A stretch of 64,000 nucleotides of DNA from Bradyrhizobium australiense (lineage in GTDB: Bacteria; Pseudomonadota; Alphaproteobacteria; Rhizobiales; Xanthobacteraceae), in the NCBI RefSeq assembly GCF_013114825.1, contig NZ_JAAVLX010000005.1, positions 186,001 to 250,000 of the forward strand, read 5' to 3'. This document shows positions 26,116 through 35,229 of the stretch, in pieces; within the stretch, counting starts at the first letter, position 1; each line of letters begins with the position of its first letter. The notes beneath the pieces were generated by a model. It saw nothing but the letters and a program-made list of their open reading frames with translations. It did not search any database and was not told where the DNA came from. Position numbers and translations under genes: made by a program.

Positions 26116-26541
26116 ATGCTGAAACGATCACGTATCTTTTTCTTCGCGACTGCCGCGAGCTTCATCTTCATATCGCCGGTTATCTGGTTTGTTATGGATG
26201 CTGACCAGTATTTGAAGAACGCGAGCGCCGCTACATCAACCGTCGTGCGATCGGAGGCCGTAGCTCCGGGGTCTTTCAAGGTGGCCCACGCCGCTAACCA
26301 AACGACTACGAAGATACTTGAAATGGATCGGGCCAAGCATCGCGCTTTTTGGACCTCCGTTCTGAAAAATAAAAAGTTGGCTTGTGATGTTGTTGTTCGG
26401 AGCACCTACCAAGGCAGTGAATCCGGATTCGATAACTGGAGCGTCAGCTGTCAGGACGGTCACAGATATTCGATGAATATCAGCCCGGACGCGCAGGCCC
26501 CAGCCTGCACTCGAAACACCTTTGCCGGAATCTCTGAATAG
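26116..26541 (+). CDS. Hypothetical membrane-anchored or exported protein
   Basis: A 141-residue protein of unknown function. A hydrophobic N-terminal segment (residues 6-26: IFFFATAASFIFISPVIWFV) follows a KRSR charge cluster. The rest is soluble and ends with three cysteines (ACDVV..., SVSCQDGH, PACTRN). An in-frame ATG at 26080 would add 12 residues before the charge cluster; the shorter start is chosen because it puts the helix at the N-terminus. Base composition is more AT-rich than its neighbours, a possible sign of transfer. Confidence 0.6.
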   Translation: MLKRSRIFFFATAASFIFISPVIWFVMDADQYLKNASAATSTVVRSEAVAPGSFKVAHAANQTTTKILEMDRAKHRAFWTSVLKNKKLACDVVVRSTYQGSESGFDNWSVSCQDGHRYSMNISPDAQAPACTRNTFAGISE

Positions 26542-26561
26542 CGCTTGGGAGGCCTGCTCCA

Positions 26562-28334
26562 GTGGCCTCAGATCAGACCAAACGCAAGCTCGCCGCTATT
26601 TTCGCCGCCGATATTGCCGGCTACAGTCAGCTGATGGGTGCGGACGAGGAGGGCACGCTGGCGCGCCTCAAGCAGCTCCGCAGCGAGCTGATCGATCCGA
26701 AGAACAAGCAGCATCGCGGCCGCATCGTGAAAACCACCGGTGATGGAATTCTAGCTGAGTTTCCAAGCGTCGTGGATGCAGTGCGTTGCGCGATCGAGGT
26801 CCAGCAGGGCATGGTCGAACGCAATGCAGACGTGCCGCAGGAGAAACGAATTGAGTTTCGCGTCGGGGTCAATCTTGGGGACGTCATGATCGAAGGCCGC
26901 GACCTCTTTGGCGACGGCGTCAACATCGCGGCGCGACTTGAGGGGATCGCCGAGCCCGGCGGCATCTGCATCTCTCAGACGGTTCTCAATCACGCGCGCG
27001 ACAAGGTAGCTTTCGACGTCGAGGATGCGGGCGAGCAAAAGCTGAAGAATATTGCCCGGCCTGTCCACGTTTATCGCATCATCGTCAATCCCGGCCGGCG
27101 GCTTCCGACGCCCAAGGCTGAGGCTCCGGCGCTCGCATTGCCCGACAAGCCATCCGTCGCCGTGCTGCCATTCACCAACATGAGCGGCGATCCCGAACAA
27201 GAGTTCGTTTCCGACGGTATTGTCGAGGATGTGATCACGGCGTTATCGCGCTATCCCTCGCTGTTCGTTATCGCCCGGAATTCGTCGTTCACTTACAAGG
27301 GGCGAACGGTCGACGTGAGACAGGCCGGGCGCGAGCTAGGCGTGCGCTATGTGCTCGAAGGTAGCGTGCGCAAGGCGGGTAATCGCATCCGCGTCACCGC
27401 GCAACTGATAGAGGCGGAAACCAGCAATCACGTCTGGGCGGAGCGCTACGACCGCGATCTCGCCGATATTTTTGCTGTGCAGGACGAACTCACCGAAGCA
27501 CTGACCACCGCGCTGGCCCCCGCGATTGCAGATGCCGAGCTGCGTCGTGCCATGCGCAAGCCGCCGGGGAGCCTTGATGCCTGGGCGGCCTATCAGCGCG
27601 GTCTGTGGCATCTGAGCAAAGCCACCGCGGATGATGATCCGAGGGCAGCGGAATTTTTCAGGCAGGCAATCGATCACGACCCGAATTTTGCCGGCGGCTA
27701 CAGCGCGCTCGCACTGTATCAGCTGCAAGCGGCCGCAATTTACCAAACCCTGGAGCTGGCAGAGGCGCAACGTTCGGCCGAAGGCTTGGCCCGCCGAGCG
27801 GTCGCTCTCGATGGGGCTGATGCGGAAGCCCGTTCATGCCTCGGCTGGGCCTTGCATTCCCGCGGCGAGGCAGAGGGTGCGTTGGCGGAGATCGAGCGAG
27901 CTCTCGCCATGAGTCCCAACCTGGCGATCGCGCACGGCCACCGAGGCGCGACGCTGATCTTCGCGGGACGGCCGAAGGAGGGAATTACGGCTCTCGAAAA
28001 GTGTATCAGGCTCGATCCGCGCGATCCCTATCTGGCAGTACGTTTATTGCACATTGCGTGCGGTCTATATTTCTGCGGCGAATACGAGGCTTCGCTTGAG
28101 GCCTCGAAGCGGCTGTTGCGGTCGTATCCCGATTTTCCGATGATCTACCGCTGGTTCGCAGCGGCGCTGGGCCAGCTTGGGCGCACGGCGGGCGCGAACG
28201 AAGCATTGGAGCTGGCCGTTTCCCACGCACCGGCGGCCTTCGATATGTATGTTCGCAACAGAGTTCCGTGGTTTCGGCCGGAAGACCACGCCCATCTGGT
28301 CGAGGGTTTGCGCAAGGCCGGCTGGAAGGGTTGA
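26562..28334 (+). CDS. Class III adenylate/guanylate cyclase with TolB-like and TPR domains
   Basis: A 590-residue protein with a GTG start. Residues 8-175 are a class III cyclase catalytic domain with both metal-binding aspartates (IFAADIAGYSQLM and KTTGDGILAEF) and LFGDGVNIAARLEGIA. Residues about 185-310 are the TolB-N-like domain (SVAVLPFTNMSGDPEQEFVS; YVLEGSVRKAGNRIRVTAQL) common in rhizobial cyclases. Residues 330-580 are TPR repeats. A cytoplasmic signalling protein making cAMP or cGMP. The PLP-fold gene follows 104 bp later. Confidence 0.92.
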   Translation: MASDQTKRKLAAIFAADIAGYSQLMGADEEGTLARLKQLRSELIDPKNKQHRGRIVKTTGDGILAEFPSVVDAVRCAIEVQQGMVERNADVPQEKRIEFRVGVNLGDVMIEGRDLFGDGVNIAARLEGIAEPGGICISQTVLNHARDKVAFDVEDAGEQKLKNIARPVHVYRIIVNPGRRLPTPKAEAPALALPDKPSVAVLPFTNMSGDPEQEFVSDGIVEDVITALSRYPSLFVIARNSSFTYKGRTVDVRQAGRELGVRYVLEGSVRKAGNRIRVTAQLIEAETSNHVWAERYDRDLADIFAVQDELTEALTTALAPAIADAELRRAMRKPPGSLDAWAAYQRGLWHLSKATADDDPRAAEFFRQAIDHDPNFAGGYSALALYQLQAAAIYQTLELAEAQRSAEGLARRAVALDGADAEARSCLGWALHSRGEAEGALAEIERALAMSPNLAIAHGHRGATLIFAGRPKEGITALEKCIRLDPRDPYLAVRLLHIACGLYFCGEYEASLEASKRLLRSYPDFPMIYRWFAAALGQLGRTAGANEALELAVSHAPAAFDMYVRNRVPWFRPEDHAHLVEGLRKAGWKG

Positions 28335-28438
28335 AGCTGCGTTGAAGGGGCCAAATGCGAGCCCCAAGCACGTCCTATGGCGTGGACCCAATGCCTTCCC
28401 GACACGTTATCGCAACGCAGGGCCGATCGAAGCCAGCC

Positions 28439-29755
28439 ATGGAAACATTTGAGGCTTATCTCGACAGGAAATATGAGGAAATCACGTTGCTGAACGATTT
28501 CCTCGGCACCCCTTTGGCGCTGCGGCGTCCGACCTCTGTGGCCGAGGTGATTGAGCACAAATTTCACATCGCCGCCGCCCTGAAGGCCGATCATGCGCTA
28601 CACGATTGGGCGCTTACGGAAACGGCTTGGGCACATCCGGGCCGGCTGCGCGCCGGGCCGTTCGAGTTCAGCTACGACTATCAGCGCGCAGACCTCGAAG
28701 TACGCGGCCCATCCTTCTACCAGTTCGACCATTCGACATCGGCGAACCAGACCATCTATACGTCCTCGGGGATGGCGGCAATATCGGCACTGCTGCTGGC
28801 CTTCGCACGCTTGGTGTCTGAGGCGGACATCCTGGCTTTGCCCAGTGCCTATGGTGAGACCCTGGAGCTGATCGAAAATCATGCACGTCAGTTTCACCTA
28901 GTCCCGCTGAAAAGCTCTCCCGACGAGGTCGCCCCTGGTGCCGGCCAACCGCGAATTCTTCTGTTCGATTCATGCACGCCCGCCGCTGCATTCGAGGCGA
29001 CCCTCCATTGCGCAAGGCCGCGCCTCGATCTCGTCATTTTCGACACGACCTGCTTCTCGACCGGCTCAGGGCGGATTCGACGGGTTGTGAACTGGGCGCG
29101 ACGTTGGGAAGTCCCGATCGCGCTGGTGCGTAGCCATACCAAGCTCGACTCCCTCGGGGTGGAGTACGGCCGGCTCGGCTCGGCGGTTTTCGTCGCCTGT
29201 GAAAAGCACGTCGCCTCGGCCAAGCAGGAACGGCTGGAGGACCTCGCCAGCGAAATGCGCAATGCCGTGCGACTGTTTGGCGGCGCGGCCGTGCCTGCGC
29301 ATTTCCCGCCCTATGTCGGAACGAAAGCGTATCGGGCTCTCACTGACAGGCGAATGGCCGCCATTTTGCGCAACAGCAGGCGGACGGCGCGCTGTTTTGC
29401 ATCCGGGCTCGCCGGCTCGTCGGCGGAGCTGCATTTCGCGCACGGTCTCTATGTCACACTGGCGCCGAAGCGAGTGCTCGACGAGAAGCAGACGAAGCAA
29501 ATGGCGGCGGATTTGTGCGACGACCTGAGAAGAGCCGGATTGCCGTTGCGGCATGCGGGGAGTTTCGGCTTCGATTTCGGCGCAGCGGAGTGGTTCCGCG
29601 ATACTGCACGCAATCGCCACGTGGTCAGGATCGCGGTGCCCGATCTTCCGACGCCGCTGTGGGACCGGGTCGCCGGAGCCGTGGCGGAGTGGTGGTCAGC
29701 GCACGAGGAGGAAAAGTTTCAGCCCGCTGGCTTGCCCACGACTGCGCCCGTATAG
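28439..29755 (+). CDS. PLP-dependent fold-type I enzyme of unknown reaction
   Basis: A 438-residue soluble protein. It has the main landmarks of aspartate-aminotransferase-fold enzymes: the phosphate-binding YTSSGMAAISALLLAF near residue 105, an aspartate for the pyridine nitrogen in LVIFDTTCFSTG near 200, and a candidate Schiff-base lysine in RSHTKLDSLGVEYGRLGSAV near 235. The pattern is closest to Cys/Met-metabolism enzymes but the surrounding sequence is unfamiliar. Upstream ATGs at 28355 and 28391 are possible. Substrate unknown. Confidence 0.6.
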   Translation: METFEAYLDRKYEEITLLNDFLGTPLALRRPTSVAEVIEHKFHIAAALKADHALHDWALTETAWAHPGRLRAGPFEFSYDYQRADLEVRGPSFYQFDHSTSANQTIYTSSGMAAISALLLAFARLVSEADILALPSAYGETLELIENHARQFHLVPLKSSPDEVAPGAGQPRILLFDSCTPAAAFEATLHCARPRLDLVIFDTTCFSTGSGRIRRVVNWARRWEVPIALVRSHTKLDSLGVEYGRLGSAVFVACEKHVASAKQERLEDLASEMRNAVRLFGGAAVPAHFPPYVGTKAYRALTDRRMAAILRNSRRTARCFASGLAGSSAELHFAHGLYVTLAPKRVLDEKQTKQMAADLCDDLRRAGLPLRHAGSFGFDFGAAEWFRDTARNRHVVRIAVPDLPTPLWDRVAGAVAEWWSAHEEEKFQPAGLPTTAPV

Positions 29756-29802
29756 GCAAATGGTGGGGCGACGTTCGTGGCTTTCTGCGGAGCGCGAACG
29801 TG

Positions 29803-30045
29803 ATGGATGAAATCCTGCGCTGGGTGGCGACCGCCGGCACGATCGGCGCCGGGCTGATCCTGGCTGCCCGGGCGCGGCCACGAATTACCGGCTGGGCCTT
29901 CGTGGTGCTCGCCGCAGCATCGATAATCTGGATCGTCGTCGGCTATCTAACTGCGGAGTATGCGCTGATGGTGCAAAACGTCGTGGTGACGCTCATCAAT
30001 CTGTTCGGCATCTACCGATGGCTGATCTGGAAGGGAAAGGTATGA
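29803..30045 (+). CDS. Small three-helix membrane protein
   Basis: An 80-residue integral membrane protein with three hydrophobic helices (about residues 6-21, 29-47 and 54-72) and the C-terminal motif LFGIYRWLIWKGK. The pattern resembles small PnuC-like or CBU_0592-like membrane proteins. It lies 47 bp after the PLP-fold gene, so the two may be cotranscribed. Function unknown. Confidence 0.7.
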   Translation: MDEILRWVATAGTIGAGLILAARARPRITGWAFVVLAAASIIWIVVGYLTAEYALMVQNVVVTLINLFGIYRWLIWKGKV

Positions 30046-30117
30046 AGTGGCCCGGCTCCGCCGAGTCGCGTACGAAAACGACTGCTCTCGGCCCGCCTGA
30101 TTTCGTGTGACCACGAT

Positions 30118-30693
30118 CTAGCCGCTCCGGGCCGCGAGTAACCTTTTCGCTGCGACAGCTGCTGCCGCTGCGTATTTGCGGTCGCCATGAACCAGGATCA
30201 GGGAGATTGCGCCCTCCGACAGCAGCCATATTTCACGCGCCAGTTCTCTCGGCTGTCGAGCGCCAGCCTTTCTCAAGCGATCTGCGAATTGAGCTTCGAG
30301 CACAGCCTTATGCCGGCGCGCGATGACGCGCGCCGGGTGTCCTGGCAAGTCCGCAAGCTCGATGACGAGCCGCGTAAATCCAGATCCCGCCCAACGCGGC
30401 CTGTCCGCCCAGACAGCTAGTTCGCGAAACAGCTCGTCAACGATCGCTTCCGGAGAGCCTGAAAGCGCGTCGCCGAAGGTTTTGAAGGCCGCCAACGCCA
30501 GGGCATGCTGCGCCTTGAGAACTGCGGCGAGCAGTTGGTCCTTACTTTCGAAATGATTGTAGAGCGTTCGTTTGGTGATGGCTGCGGCTGAAGCAATCTC
30601 GTCCATGCTCACCCGGCTATAGCCGCGACGGCGAAATAATACGTAAGCCGCGTCGAGAATGCGTTGTCGCGTCGCTTCGGCGGACCTGGGCAT
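30118..30693 (-). CDS. TetR/AcrR-family transcriptional regulator
   Basis: A 191-residue repressor-type protein with the N-terminal TetR helix-turn-helix (ATRQRILDAAYVLFRRRGYS followed by MDEIASAAAITKRTLYNHFE). The C-terminal part resembles the TetR_C_7 AefR-like group. The start at 30693 gives MPRSAEATR; the longer frame upstream is not TetR-like. It is divergent from the mandelate-racemase-like gene across 110 bp, so it probably controls that gene and itself. Confidence 0.9.
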   Translation of the reverse strand: MPRSAEATRQRILDAAYVLFRRRGYSRVSMDEIASAAAITKRTLYNHFESKDQLLAAVLKAQHALALAAFKTFGDALSGSPEAIVDELFRELAVWADRPRWAGSGFTRLVIELADLPGHPARVIARRHKAVLEAQFADRLRKAGARQPRELAREIWLLSEGAISLILVHGDRKYAAAAAVAAKRLLAARSG

Positions 30694-30711
30694 GAGGACA
30701 ATCCCAACGAA

Positions 30712-30724
30712 TGTATACCGTACA
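30712..30724. promoter_or_regulatory. Candidate TetR operator
   Basis: TGTATACCGTACA, an inverted repeat of TGTA around five bases, in the 110-bp divergent region. The size fits a TetR site, but the assignment rests only on symmetry and position. Confidence 0.35.
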
Positions 30725-30803
30725 GTGAAACTACACCCGATTGCGGCCTGCTTAAATCCGCCGGCCTGGCAATTCCGCCAGCCGTCGACTCCGGAGGGCT
30801 GTC

Positions 30804-31904
30804 GTGCAGGGAGCGACATTGAAGCTGAGGGGCATCAGAGCGCGCGCTGTCGTGCTCAAACTCAGGCGGCCGGTCGTGGTGCGAATCGCTACGATATCCG
30901 AATGGCCGCTCGTGCTGATAGACTTGGAGACTGAGGAGGGCATTGTCGGCCGCAGCTATCTGGAGCCCTATGTCGTCAAGTCGATGCGTTACCTGGTCCC
31001 GGCGCTGCACGATCTTGGGACGATGCTCAAGGGCCGGCGTGTAGCGCCGCTCGAGCTGTTCGATGCTGCGAGGAAGTCGCTTCATTTTGTCGGCTATGAG
31101 GGACTGTCGATGATCGCGGCCTCCGGCCTTGATATGGCCGCATGGGACGCCTTGGCGAAGGCCGCGCAGCAGCCGCTTTGTGTGCTGCTCGGCGGTTCGG
31201 TCGGGCCGGTTAGGTCATACAACAGCAATGGACTATGGCTCGTTGATCCCGAGGCCGCCGGGGCCGAAGCGCTTGAAATTCGGGACGAAGGCGGTTTTGA
31301 AGGCATCAAGCTGCGGCTTGGGCGAAACCGGCTGCGGGACGATACCGCCGCGCTGGAGGCTATTCGTAAGGCAGTCGGTGACGAAGTGCACCTGATGGCC
31401 GACTTCAACCAGGGACTGAATTTCGCCGAGGCTCTCGAGCGGTGCCATGCCATCGATGATTTTGGGCTGGCGTGGATCGAGGAGCCGATTCTGTATGACA
31501 ATTTCGACGGATACGCGCGGCTTGCCGCCGAACTGAAGACACCGCTGCAGATAGGCGAAAACTTCTACGGACCGCGCGATCTTCACAAGGCGCTGCAGAT
31601 GCGGGCATGCGATCTTGTGATGCCGGACTTTATGCGCATCGGCGGCGTTACAGGATGGCTGAGGGCGGCCGCGATCGCTGGTGCGGCCGGCACACCCATG
31701 TCCACGCATCTTTATCCCGAGGTGGCCGCACACGCGATGCGAGCGACAGAAACGGCTCACTGGCTCGAATGGCAAGACTGGGCGGACCCCATTCTGCAAA
31801 AGCCTTTCGAATTAAGGAATGGCTTGCTGCACATTCCGGACGTGCCCGGAGTTGGAATCGCGTGGGATGAGGACGCTGTTGCCGCCCACCAGGTCGATCT
31901 GTAG
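30804..31904 (+). CDS. Mandelate racemase-like enolase-superfamily enzyme
   Basis: A 366-residue enzyme (GTG start, GGAGGG seven bases ahead). Metal ligands match mandelate racemase: D200 (MADFNQ), E226 (WIEEP) and E252 (IGENF); the catalytic dyad D275 (MPDFMRIGG) and H302 (STHLYPE) and E322 (HWLEW) are also present. All are offset by five from the Pseudomonas enzyme. The K-x-K motif is K169-L-R171, so the second catalytic lysine (K166 there) is arginine. It should still form the enediolate of a 2-hydroxy acid through the histidine. Likely controlled by the divergent TetR gene. Confidence 0.88.
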   Translation: MQGATLKLRGIRARAVVLKLRRPVVVRIATISEWPLVLIDLETEEGIVGRSYLEPYVVKSMRYLVPALHDLGTMLKGRRVAPLELFDAARKSLHFVGYEGLSMIAASGLDMAAWDALAKAAQQPLCVLLGGSVGPVRSYNSNGLWLVDPEAAGAEALEIRDEGGFEGIKLRLGRNRLRDDTAALEAIRKAVGDEVHLMADFNQGLNFAEALERCHAIDDFGLAWIEEPILYDNFDGYARLAAELKTPLQIGENFYGPRDLHKALQMRACDLVMPDFMRIGGVTGWLRAAAIAGAAGTPMSTHLYPEVAAHAMRATETAHWLEWQDWADPILQKPFELRNGLLHIPDVPGVGIAWDEDAVAAHQVDL

Positions 31905-32046
31905 CAAACGTCCTGTCTTAGCGGTGATCCCAGCTTCGACGTGCTGCAGCCCAATTTTTGACGAGTTGGCCCACTAGCGAAGGCTTCAGCGTCTCTCTGG
32001 CGCCTCTTGCAATCGTCTATAGCCAACCGCCCAAGACGGCCGTCCG

Positions 32047-32430
32047 ATGCCACTGACCCGGGACCGAATCATAGGACACGACAACGATCGCTTGGCGTTC
32101 AGGTTCACCATGCTGAACGACGCGGATACGGTCGAGTGCCAGATCAGCGACGCCGCGATGGACGAACTTGGAGGCGTCAAGGGTACGGAGAGCATGGCAA
32201 GACAGGCGCAGTTCTTGTCGTTGAGGGATACTGTCGAGAGCATCGCATCGGATATTTTCGACAAGGGGCCGTGCGTGAAGGGCCAGATCGTCAGGATCTT
32301 CACCAAGCACATTCAGAAATTGTCGGTATCATCGGTAGACCCGATCGGGACCGGCTCGGAGGCCGACGCGGACCAGGCCGCTTCGCTGCGGATCATTGCC
32401 GAAACCAGGCCGGCAAGCGCGGCACAGTAA
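32047..32430 (+). CDS. DUF1488-like protein
   Basis: A 127-residue cytoplasmic protein resembling the DUF1488 family: it starts MPLTRDRIIGHDNDRLAFRF followed by TMLNDADTVECQISDAAMDEL. The second half is helical and ends in an Ala-rich tail. DUF1488 proteins are small and have no known function. It lies alone between the racemase gene and the dehydrogenase pseudogene. Confidence 0.6.
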   Translation: MPLTRDRIIGHDNDRLAFRFTMLNDADTVECQISDAAMDELGGVKGTESMARQAQFLSLRDTVESIASDIFDKGPCVKGQIVRIFTKHIQKLSVSSVDPIGTGSEADADQAASLRIIAETRPASAAQ

Positions 32431-32498
32431 CGCGGCGTCCTTCCGTCGGCCTCGATAACGGCTGCATGACTTTCTGAGAATGAGGGGCAATCGCCCCT

Positions 32499-33643
32499 TC
32501 ACGTCGTAAAAATTCGCCCAGGGTTGAGAATGTTCTTCGGGTCGAGCGCGCGCTTGAGCGTGCGCATGGTTTCGATTTCCTCTTCGGTGCGGCTCATTTT
32601 AAGGTAGGGCCGCTTCAGGATGCCGATGCCGTGTTCGGCCGAGATCGAGCCGCCGAATTCGCCGGTGATGTCGTAGACGAGCTTCTCGAATTCATCGTGC
32701 TTGTCTGGCGTGTGCTCGTGATGCAGTTGACATGCAGATTGCCGTCGCCGGCATGGCCGAATACGATGGCGAACGCTTGCGGGTCAATCGCCCTGATACG
32801 TGCTCCGATCGTGTCGACATATTCCTCCATCCGGTCGACGGCGAGGCTGACATCGAAGCCGACGCGAGCGGTGTGAGGGAAGGTGCGGCGCAGTTCGATG
32901 CTGGAATCGCGGATGCGCCAGATCGCGGCGGCGGATGCATGCGAGGTCGAAATCGTGGCGTCGAGGATCAGGTTGTCTCCCATAGCCGTATCGAGCAGTT
33001 TCTCGAGATCGGCATGAATGCGCTCGGGATCGCCGCCGGAGGCCTCCAGCAGAATACAGAACGGATGATGGGTCGGCAGCGGTCCGGCCACGCCCTTCAC
33101 GCGCTCGACGGTGAGGCGGTAGTAGGCATTCCACATCACCTCGAATGCGGTCAATTCGCCGCCGAGACTTTGCCGCGCCAGCTTCAGGAATGTCGTGACC
33201 TGTCCGAACGAGGGCAGGGCGCACAGCGCCACCTGCCGCTCCGCCGGCGCCGGAAAGACGCGTAGCGCGGCACTCGTCACGATGCCGAGGATGCCTTCGC
33301 TGCCGATGAAAAGCTGCTTTAAATCTGCCGGTGTTGTTCTTGATGTATTTGCGCAGGCCCTTCAGAACGGTGCCGTCGGCGGTGACCTCGAGGCCGAGAA
33401 TCAGGTCACGCGTCATGCCGTAGCGGATGACGCGGTTGCCGCCGGCATCGTTCGAGATGTTGCCGCGGATGGTGCAACTGCCGCGCGCGCCGAGGTCGAG
33501 CGGAAACATCAGGCCGTCCTGCTCGACCCGAGCACCGGATTGCCGGCGAGCTCGTGGTGATAGCGCGCGTCGATGTCATTGCCTGATAGCACCGCGCCCT
33601 AGCCGAGCGCGTTGTGCAGTTCGTCGACGAAGTCCTCGGACAT
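32499..33643 (-). pseudogene. FAD-linked D-lactate/glycolate dehydrogenase remnant
   Basis: Parts of a GlcD/DLD-type flavoenzyme in several frames. From the ATG at 33643 it starts MSEDFVDELHNALG, then hits an in-frame TAG (33601-33599). About 80 codons between the NDIDARYHHELAG segment and DLGARGSCTIRGNISNDAGG are missing. A two-base loss near 33331 shifts the frame (…LRKYIKNNTG), and a one-base loss near 32724 shifts it again (after GHAGDGNLHVN). The end is intact (GGSISAEHGIGILKRPYLKM to NPGRIFTT). Four independent lesions make this a true pseudogene. Confidence 0.9.
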
Positions 33644-33741
33644 GCCCCTGCCTCTTCCTTACGCGGAGTTTGGCTGAAGCTTTACATGCGGCATGACCGG
33701 CAAGAAACCCGGTCCGGCGAGGGGACTAGCGTTTTTGAAGG

Positions 33742-33975
33742 CTATCGTGATCCGTGCCGGTATGATTGTGGCCGACGTGTCACCTTCAGCGACGATGGTT
33801 CGCTTTTTTCCCGCCGCTCCGGCTCAATCGACGTGATCTGGTTGCAGGCGTCGCACTTGTAGACGTAGACGAGTGGGCGCAATCCGATCCGGGGCAGCTT
33901 TCCGATCCTGACGGTGCCCACGCCGCAAATCTCGCAGCGCGGCGGCAGACCGGTCTCTGAATGCGGAACGGGCAT
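33742..33975 (-). CDS. Small zinc-ribbon protein
   Basis: A 77-residue protein starting MPVPHSETGLPPRCEICG. Two CxxC pairs (CEIC at about residue 14 and CDAC near 41) are spaced as in a zinc ribbon, joined by VGTVRIGKLPRIGLRPLVYV. The C-terminus is basic. Similar short proteins occur in Bradyrhizobium; a nucleic-acid or protein-binding role is plausible but unproven. The upstream extension of the frame looks non-coding. Confidence 0.65.
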   Translation of the reverse strand: MPVPHSETGLPPRCEICGVGTVRIGKLPRIGLRPLVYVYKCDACNQITSIEPERREKSEPSSLKVTRRPQSYRHGSR

Positions 33976-34233
33976 ATCAAGCACTGAGCAAAAAATGAAA
34001 GTACCAGCGAGAGTGGCTCTTGATTGCATCTTAATCGTGGATAATTGACTCCGTAAGACTACGAGGTTAGCGGCGAATTGACCGTCGGTGTCGATCTTTT
34101 GCCACCAAATCGGCCCCGACCGGGCATCCAAACAACACACTGCGCAGTGCAAAGTGGGGGCACCAGCGCGCTACCACACGAAATCTATCCGGGATCGAAT
34201 CGGGCCGGATCCTACATTTGTGAGGCGTGCAAA

Positions 34234-34464
34234 ATGTCTTCCACCAATGGTCACGATACATCGATGCGAGCAGCGCTGGCAGCCGCAGAAGCTGCGGCGT
34301 CCCGTCCATCGCCTGCCGACACATTCAATATCGACCGGGAAGGGCCGGCGAAAAGTGCCGGAAAATTTCGGGCGCTGCAGCAAAGATTCGAGAAACTGAA
34401 CGAATATTGCGATGAGACGGTTGCCGAAATCCGCGCGTCGCTTGAGCGGGCGCCGCCGGGCTAA
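34234..34464 (+). CDS. Small hypothetical protein
   Basis: A 76-residue hydrophilic protein starting MSSTNGHDTSMRAALAAAEA. Residues about 42-70 form an amphipathic helix (KFRALQQRFEKLNEYCDETV). I do not recognise a family. The frame is open upstream to 34078, including a YICEACK segment that could also be coding. Ribosome site weak. A terminator lies 170 bp downstream. Confidence 0.4.
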   Translation: MSSTNGHDTSMRAALAAAEAAASRPSPADTFNIDREGPAKSAGKFRALQQRFEKLNEYCDETVAEIRASLERAPPG

Positions 34465-34632
34465 TACATGATCCGAAAGAGGGGGCAGCGGTTTTCTTGG
34501 AGCAGCGCAAAGTGCTTGCCAGGAGTCGAATCGTGCCAGCGTTTGCGGCAGATCGAGGCGAGGCGGGCGGGTTGCCCTAAAGTGAATTCCATACCGAGCG
34601 GCCCCTTGCACCGGAGGGGGTAATTCTGGTTA

Positions 34633-34672
34633 GAGGCCCGGGGTCCTCGGCACTCCGGGCCTCACCTTTTTT
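34633..34672 (+). terminator. Rho-independent terminator
   Basis: GAGGCCCGG / CCGGGCCTC stem with a 13-base loop, followed by ACCTTTTTT. It terminates a plus-strand transcript that starts somewhere upstream, either from the small gene at 34234 or from a short RNA in 34465-34632. Confidence 0.75.
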
Positions 34673-34717
34673 CGATCGAAACAGACATCACGAGGCGGAT
34701 GGCGCTTCGGCAATGCC

Positions 34718-35041
34718 TCACTTCTTCTCGATCTTGGTGACGGCGTCCGCCTTTTCGATTTTCGTGATGGTCTTGGTTCCCGGCGTTTCGCTCACGGCGA
34801 AGCTGACTCTGTCGCCGGCGTGCAGCGCGTTTAGCCGCGCACCATCCTGAATCTTGAATTCCTCGGTCGCGGCGCCGGCGTTCGCCCCTGTGGTGCCTTC
34901 CGGCATATCCTTGATCGAGATGGTGCCGCTGATCCGATCTATTTTGGTCACCATCCCGGTTCGCGTTTGCTGGGCAAGAGCCGACGTCCCGGCGATGCTG
35001 AGGGCCGCGGCGGCAGCCATAATCATCCCTGCGATTTTCAT
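34718..35041 (-). CDS. CusF-like periplasmic protein
   Basis: A 107-residue exported protein: signal peptide residues 1-23 (AALSIAGTSALAQ). The mature part has one small beta-barrel (TRTGMVTKIDRISGTISIKD; LNALHAGDRVSFAVSET) like the copper chaperone CusF and related OB-fold proteins. The methionine and histidine copper ligands of CusF are not clearly present, so copper binding is doubtful. It ends in a Lys/Glu repeat (KIEKADAVTKIEKK). GGGAG precedes the ATG. Confidence 0.7.
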   Translation of the reverse strand: MKIAGMIMAAAAALSIAGTSALAQQTRTGMVTKIDRISGTISIKDMPEGTTGANAGAATEEFKIQDGARLNALHAGDRVSFAVSETPGTKTITKIEKADAVTKIEKK

Positions 35042-35229
35042 GGAAACACTCCCGGCTGTAGGGCGTCTACCATAAGCCGGGATTGTGGCTTTAGTTCCAC
35101 GCCGGAGCGGCATTGCGGCTTTTCCTTCTCGGAGCACATTAGGGCAACGACGGCTCGCCGAGCGAAGCCGCGGCGGGCCCGCGCAACGAAGGCGATGGCC
35201 GGTTGTGATGAATCGGAACGGAAAAAATT

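Noticed and set aside
32784..33509. Separate 241-residue protein
   Set aside because: Only its first 60 residues are dehydrogenase-like; the rest is frame-shifted nonsense, so it is part of the pseudogene.
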